In this document: positions 7,371-9,996 of the stretch, piece after piece
Numbering within the stretch: position 1 is the stretch's first letter
How the letters are laid out: the number at the start of each line of letters is the position of its first letter
Position numbers and translations under genes: made by a program
Notes under the pieces: model-generated
The model's input: only the letters and a program-made list of their open reading frames with translations
Databases searched by the model: none
Told to the model about the DNA's origin: nothing
Assembly (NCBI GenBank): GCA_016210785.1
Contig: JACQTN010000601.1
Span: forward strand, 1-9,996
DNA: 9,996 bases
Source: Armatimonadota bacterium
Lineage (GTDB): Bacteria > Sysuimicrobiota > Sysuimicrobiia > Sysuimicrobiales > JACQTN01
Reading direction: 5' to 3'

Positions 7371-8482
7371 CCTTGAGAATCACCAAAGTAGAGCCCATCG
7401 TGGTCAACATCCCGCTGCAGAAGCCGGTGTTCGTCGGTACGCGCGAACTGAAGGACCGGGACTACCTGATCGTCAGGATCCACACCGATGAAGGCGTGTC
7501 CGGGTACGGATACACCGATGGCTACGGAGCCAGCATCGTCCAGGCGCATGCCGTCAAAGATCTGTTCACCCGCCACGTTGTCGATCAAGACCCGCTGGAC
7601 CACGAGAGGCTCTGGGAGCGGGTGTATCAGGCCAACGCCTCCATGGGACGCAAGGGCCTGGTGGTTCGGGCTCTCAGCGCCGTGGACATTGCTCTGTGGG
7701 ACATCAAGTGCAAGGTGGCGGGGCTGCCCCTCCACAAGGTCCTGGGCGGGTACCGGGACAAGGTGCCCTGCTATGCCAGCGGCGGCTACTACCGGCGCGG
7801 CGAAGGCCTGCCCGAACTTCGCAAGGAGATGGAGCACTGGGCCTCCCGCAACATGCGCGGCGTGAAGATGCGAATCGGCCTGGCGTCGCTCGAAGAGGAT
7901 GTGCGCCGGGTGGCCGCGGCCCGGGAGATCCTGGGGCCCGACGTTCACCTGATGCTGGACGCGGAGCTGGTCTGGGACAACGTGACGACGGCGCGGCGGT
8001 ACGCTGAAGCCTCCGAGCCGTACAATCCGTACTGGCTAGAAGGCCCGTTTTCTCTCAACCGGATTCACCTGCACCTGCAACTGGCCAGCCAGGTCAGGGT
8101 GCCTCTGGCCACGGGCGGACAGGAGTACACGCGGTGGGGCTTCCTGGAATGGATCAAGCCGCGGGCGGTGGAGATATTGCAGCCCGATGCCATCGTCTGC
8201 GGCGGCATCACGGAGTGGCTCAAGATCGTGCACCTGGCGGATGCGTTTGACATGAAGGTCTCCCCTCACGCCAGTTGGGACGTGCACTCCCACCTGGTGG
8301 CGGCAACCCCAAACGCCCTGTTCGTGGAGTACTTCGACGTGCAGCAGGACATTAAGGTCCTGGACCGGATCGTGCCGAACCCCGTCAAGCCAGATGCCGA
8401 CGGATACATCACCCCCGATCCGACACCGGGCGTCGGTATTGCGTTCGACGAAGAAAAGATGGGCCAGTTCCGAGTGTTCTGA
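7367..8482 (+). CDS. Enolase-superfamily enzyme, mandelate racemase/muconate-lactonizing type (probable acid-sugar dehydratase-like)
   Basis: This 371-residue protein has the two-part enolase-superfamily layout. The N-terminal capping domain (about 1-130) includes VRIHTDEGVSGYGY (36-49) and ALSAVDIALWDIKCKVAGLPL (102-122). The barrel holds a KxR motif at Lys167-Arg169 (GVKMRIG), metal ligands Asp198 (LMLDAE) and Glu225 (WLEGP), Asp274 (ILQPD) paired with a likely catalytic His301 (VSPHASW), and Glu321. The Lys plus Asp-His dyad is the mandelate racemase-subgroup pattern, and TRWGF...QPD..CGG resembles L-rhamnonate dehydratase-type proteins. Members abstract a proton alpha to a carboxylate, usually to dehydrate or racemise hydroxy acids. 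Where a third metal-ligand Glu is expected, the sequence reads ATGGQE (248-253), so that position appears to be Gly251 unless Glu253 substitutes. An AGGAGG (7357-7362) lies four bases before the ATG, which overlaps the HyuB-like stop. The substrate is unknown. Confidence 0.88.
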   Translation: MTLRITKVEPIVVNIPLQKPVFVGTRELKDRDYLIVRIHTDEGVSGYGYTDGYGASIVQAHAVKDLFTRHVVDQDPLDHERLWERVYQANASMGRKGLVVRALSAVDIALWDIKCKVAGLPLHKVLGGYRDKVPCYASGGYYRRGEGLPELRKEMEHWASRNMRGVKMRIGLASLEEDVRRVAAAREILGPDVHLMLDAELVWDNVTTARRYAEASEPYNPYWLEGPFSLNRIHLHLQLASQVRVPLATGGQEYTRWGFLEWIKPRAVEILQPDAIVCGGITEWLKIVHLADAFDMKVSPHASWDVHSHLVAATPNALFVEYFDVQQDIKVLDRIVPNPVKPDADGYITPDPTPGVGIAFDEEKMGQFRVF

Positions 8483-8521
8483 GCCGCCGCCGCGGGATAC
8501 AACGCGAGCGGCGTAAAGCGC

Positions 8522-8530
8522 GGGGGGGGA
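8522..8530 (+). promoter_or_regulatory. G8-A run in the position of a ribosome binding site
   Basis: Eight G followed by A lie six bases before the ATG at 8537. This is where a Shine-Dalgarno would be, but the match is only GGGGA-like, unlike the perfect AGGAGG sites of most neighbouring genes. The start is supported by the family-like N terminus MPLLLVNGMIV. The homopolymer is also a place where sequencing or replication slippage could change the length without changing any protein. Confidence 0.45.
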
Positions 8531-8536
8531 TAACCG

Positions 8537-9886
8537 ATGCCATTGCTGCTGGTCAACGGGATGATTGTCACAGGGGACGGAACCACGATCATCGACGAAG
8601 GTTCCATCGTGATGGAAAACGGGCTCATTCGGGAGGTGGTCAAGGGCTCCCGGTCCTGGAAAAAGGGTGCCCCCGGCGAGCAGATCATCGATGGGACGGG
8701 GAAGCTCTTTCTCCCGGGCGTCATCAACAACCATGCGCATGGCACCACCATCGGCCCGCTGAATCCCACGGCCTCCTCGCCGCTCCCCCTGGAGCAGGTG
8801 CTCAAGAACGTGGACAGGCATATCCTGGAGGGCACCACGACCATCCTGAACGTGGACGGGTTTGCCCTGCCCCACGAGGTGCAGGCGATCCGCGATCTGC
8901 GGCCGGTGCACCTGCAGACGGGGACCATCCACATGCCGGTGAACGTGAAGGCCGCGGATTCGGTGGATGGCAAGGGCCTGACGGAAGCCCATCGCAAGGC
9001 GACCGTGGAGGAGATGCTGAAGGCCGGTGCGGTGGCGATCTGTGAAATCGGTGGTGGTGGCACCCTGGGCGGTGGCCAGCAGGATTACCTGTACATCCCC
9101 AATGCGATCGAACGGGAGACCGGCGTCAGGCTGCATCCCCTGCAGGCCCGGAAGCTCAAGGAAGCCATCTTGAGCCCGTATATCGACCCGAACGCCTACG
9201 ACGTCCACCGAACCGCCGCGGTCCTGCAGGAGATCGGCCTGGGCGGCAAGATCACTCCCGACCGGGCCAGGGAGCTGGTGTCCGGCTGCGTCCTGCCGCC
9301 CTATGCCCTGGCCCTGGACGGCATCCGCGAGGCGGCGGCCACGGCGAAGAAGGCGGGTCGCGTCACCACGATCCACGCCGCCGCGGCGACCAAGGCCGTC
9401 TTCCGCGAAATCCAGGAGATCGGACCCTTGCTCGTGGCGGCCCACTGCAACCACCCGAGTTTCAAGGCGGAGGAGGCGGTGGAGTTCTGCCGCGACATGA
9501 ACAAGACGGGTGTCGTCATCGACATCTCCACCGTGGACGGCTGGGGCCGCCGGGCCGTCGCCGGGGATGCCGAGAACTTCTACGCCATCCTGCGGTCGGG
9601 CCTCTGCGACACCGTGTCCACGGACTACGCCGGAGGTTTCCACGACGCCATTCTCCTGGGTCTGGAGAAGTCCATCGAGGTCGGAGCCGTGACGCTGCCC
9701 CAGGCGATCGCCATGGCCACGTCCAACGTGGTGAAGGCGTTCCCCGGCCTGGCGCCCAACGCCGGAGAGATCAGGGCCGGCAGGGATGCCGACGTCCTGG
9801 TGGTTGATCGCGACCACGTCTCCCGGGTAGGCGTGGTGATCATCTCGGGCCGCGTCGTTGCCCGCGACGGCAGGCTGGTGGCCTAG
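8537..9886 (+). CDS. Divergent metal-dependent amidohydrolase of unknown substrate
   Basis: This 449-residue protein has the N- and C-terminal strands of an amidohydrolase composite domain (MPLLLVNGMIVTGDG; GEIRAGRDADVLVVD at 410-424) around a metal-dependent hydrolase barrel. Probable metal-site residues are His66 and His68 (INNHAHG), Glu170 (AICEIGGGG), His280 (TTIHAAA), His303 (AAHCNH) and Asp363 (STDYAGG). A Glu at the bridging position, instead of a carbamylated Lys, is known for other amidohydrolases such as N-acetylglucosamine-6-phosphate deacetylases. The usual Asp before the HxH motif is Asn here. A glycine-rich stretch (172-180) follows Glu170. The protein is not close to the other three amidohydrolases of the window. 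It may be an enamidase-like, cyclic-amide or deacylase enzyme; I cannot choose. It starts 54 bases after the previous stop and lacks a classical AGGAGG, so it may be expressed less tightly with the operon. Confidence 0.82.
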   Translation: MPLLLVNGMIVTGDGTTIIDEGSIVMENGLIREVVKGSRSWKKGAPGEQIIDGTGKLFLPGVINNHAHGTTIGPLNPTASSPLPLEQVLKNVDRHILEGTTTILNVDGFALPHEVQAIRDLRPVHLQTGTIHMPVNVKAADSVDGKGLTEAHRKATVEEMLKAGAVAICEIGGGGTLGGGQQDYLYIPNAIERETGVRLHPLQARKLKEAILSPYIDPNAYDVHRTAAVLQEIGLGGKITPDRARELVSGCVLPPYALALDGIREAAATAKKAGRVTTIHAAAATKAVFREIQEIGPLLVAAHCNHPSFKAEEAVEFCRDMNKTGVVIDISTVDGWGRRAVAGDAENFYAILRSGLCDTVSTDYAGGFHDAILLGLEKSIEVGAVTLPQAIAMATSNVVKAFPGLAPNAGEIRAGRDADVLVVDRDHVSRVGVVIISGRVVARDGRLVA

Positions 9887-9944
9887 CTCCATTGGAGCGG
9901 TTCGCCACCGGCTTCCAGACCACGGGCCAGGTGCTAGTCTTGGG

Positions 9945-9975
9945 CGGGGCTCCGGCGGATAAGGGCGGAGCCCCG
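9945..9975 (+). terminator. GC-rich hairpin after the last amidohydrolase gene (possible terminator)
   Basis: CGGGGCTCCG (9945-9954) and CGGAGCCCCG (9966-9975) form a perfect ten-base-pair stem with an eleven-base loop, 58 bases after the stop codon at 9884-9886. No T-tract follows; the next bases are GCCGGAGAGTGA. It could mark the 3' end of the transcript, acting with Rho or protecting the RNA, but intrinsic termination is not supported. Apart from this hairpin and a minor CTCC/GGAG palindrome just after the stop, I see nothing in 9887-9996. Confidence 0.45.
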
Positions 9976-9996
9976 GCCGGAGAGTGAGGCGCCCGC

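Noticed and set aside
8036..9892. A 618-residue open frame on the minus strand
   Set aside because: It is antisense to the mandelate racemase-like and last amidohydrolase genes, has no family motif, and spans their intergenic gap. It is a GC-driven shadow.
9892..9987. A 31-codon reading frame starting at TTG after the last amidohydrolase
   Set aside because: It has a rare start codon, no clear ribosome binding site and no recognisable product, and it is interrupted by the hairpin at 9945-9975. The evidence is too weak to call a gene.
9984..9996. A possible GTG start at the right edge preceded by GGAG
   Set aside because: Only four codons are visible and the spacing to GGAG is too short, so no gene can be supported.

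Overview
The window is GC-rich throughout. All the genes I can support are on the + strand, tightly packed, and preceded by strong AGGAGG-type ribosome binding sites or joined by stop/start overlaps. This fits a catabolic gene block from a high-GC environmental bacterium. The sequence alone does not fix the phylum, because no rRNA, tRNA or marker protein is present. No transposase, phage gene, CRISPR array or RNA gene was seen.

Layout. (1) 2-451 is the C-terminal part of an imidazolonepropionase/prolidase-like amidohydrolase that enters from the left. (2) 476-1855 is a complete D-hydantoinase/dihydropyrimidinase-family cyclic amidohydrolase. (3) 1856-1974 is a short gap holding an AT-rich 8-bp hairpin and then a perfect 19-bp inverted repeat. 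(4) 1975-3612 is an N-acyl-D-amino-acid deacylase (D-aminoacylase) family protein. (5) 3609-5711 and 5724-7370 are the two subunits of an ATP-dependent hydantoinase/oxoprolinase-type enzyme (HyuA-like and HyuB-like). (6) 7367-8482 is an enolase-superfamily enzyme of the mandelate racemase type. (7) 8537-9886 is another, more divergent amidohydrolase, followed at 9945-9975 by a GC-rich hairpin without a T-tract.

How the genes may work together. The D-aminoacylase, HyuA, HyuB and mandelate racemase-like genes (1975-8482) form one translationally coupled run: a GTGA overlap, a Shine-Dalgarno sequence laid over a stop codon, then an ATGA overlap. They very probably form one operon, and the upstream dihydropyrimidinase and downstream amidohydrolase may belong to the same functional group. 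The shared chemistry is opening of cyclic amides or imides (hydantoins, 5-oxoproline-like lactams, dihydropyrimidines), deacylation of the resulting N-substituted amino acids, and racemisation or dehydration of an alpha-hydroxy or amino acid. The physiological substrate cannot be read from the sequence. No transporter, regulator, N-carbamoylase (HyuC type) or hydantoin racemase (HyuE type) lies inside the window.

The points most worth a second look are the inverted repeat at 1886-1958, the mixed ATP-dependent and ATP-independent cyclic-amide gene set, the apparent loss of the third metal-ligand Glu in the mandelate racemase-like protein, and the Glu-type metal site of the last amidohydrolase.
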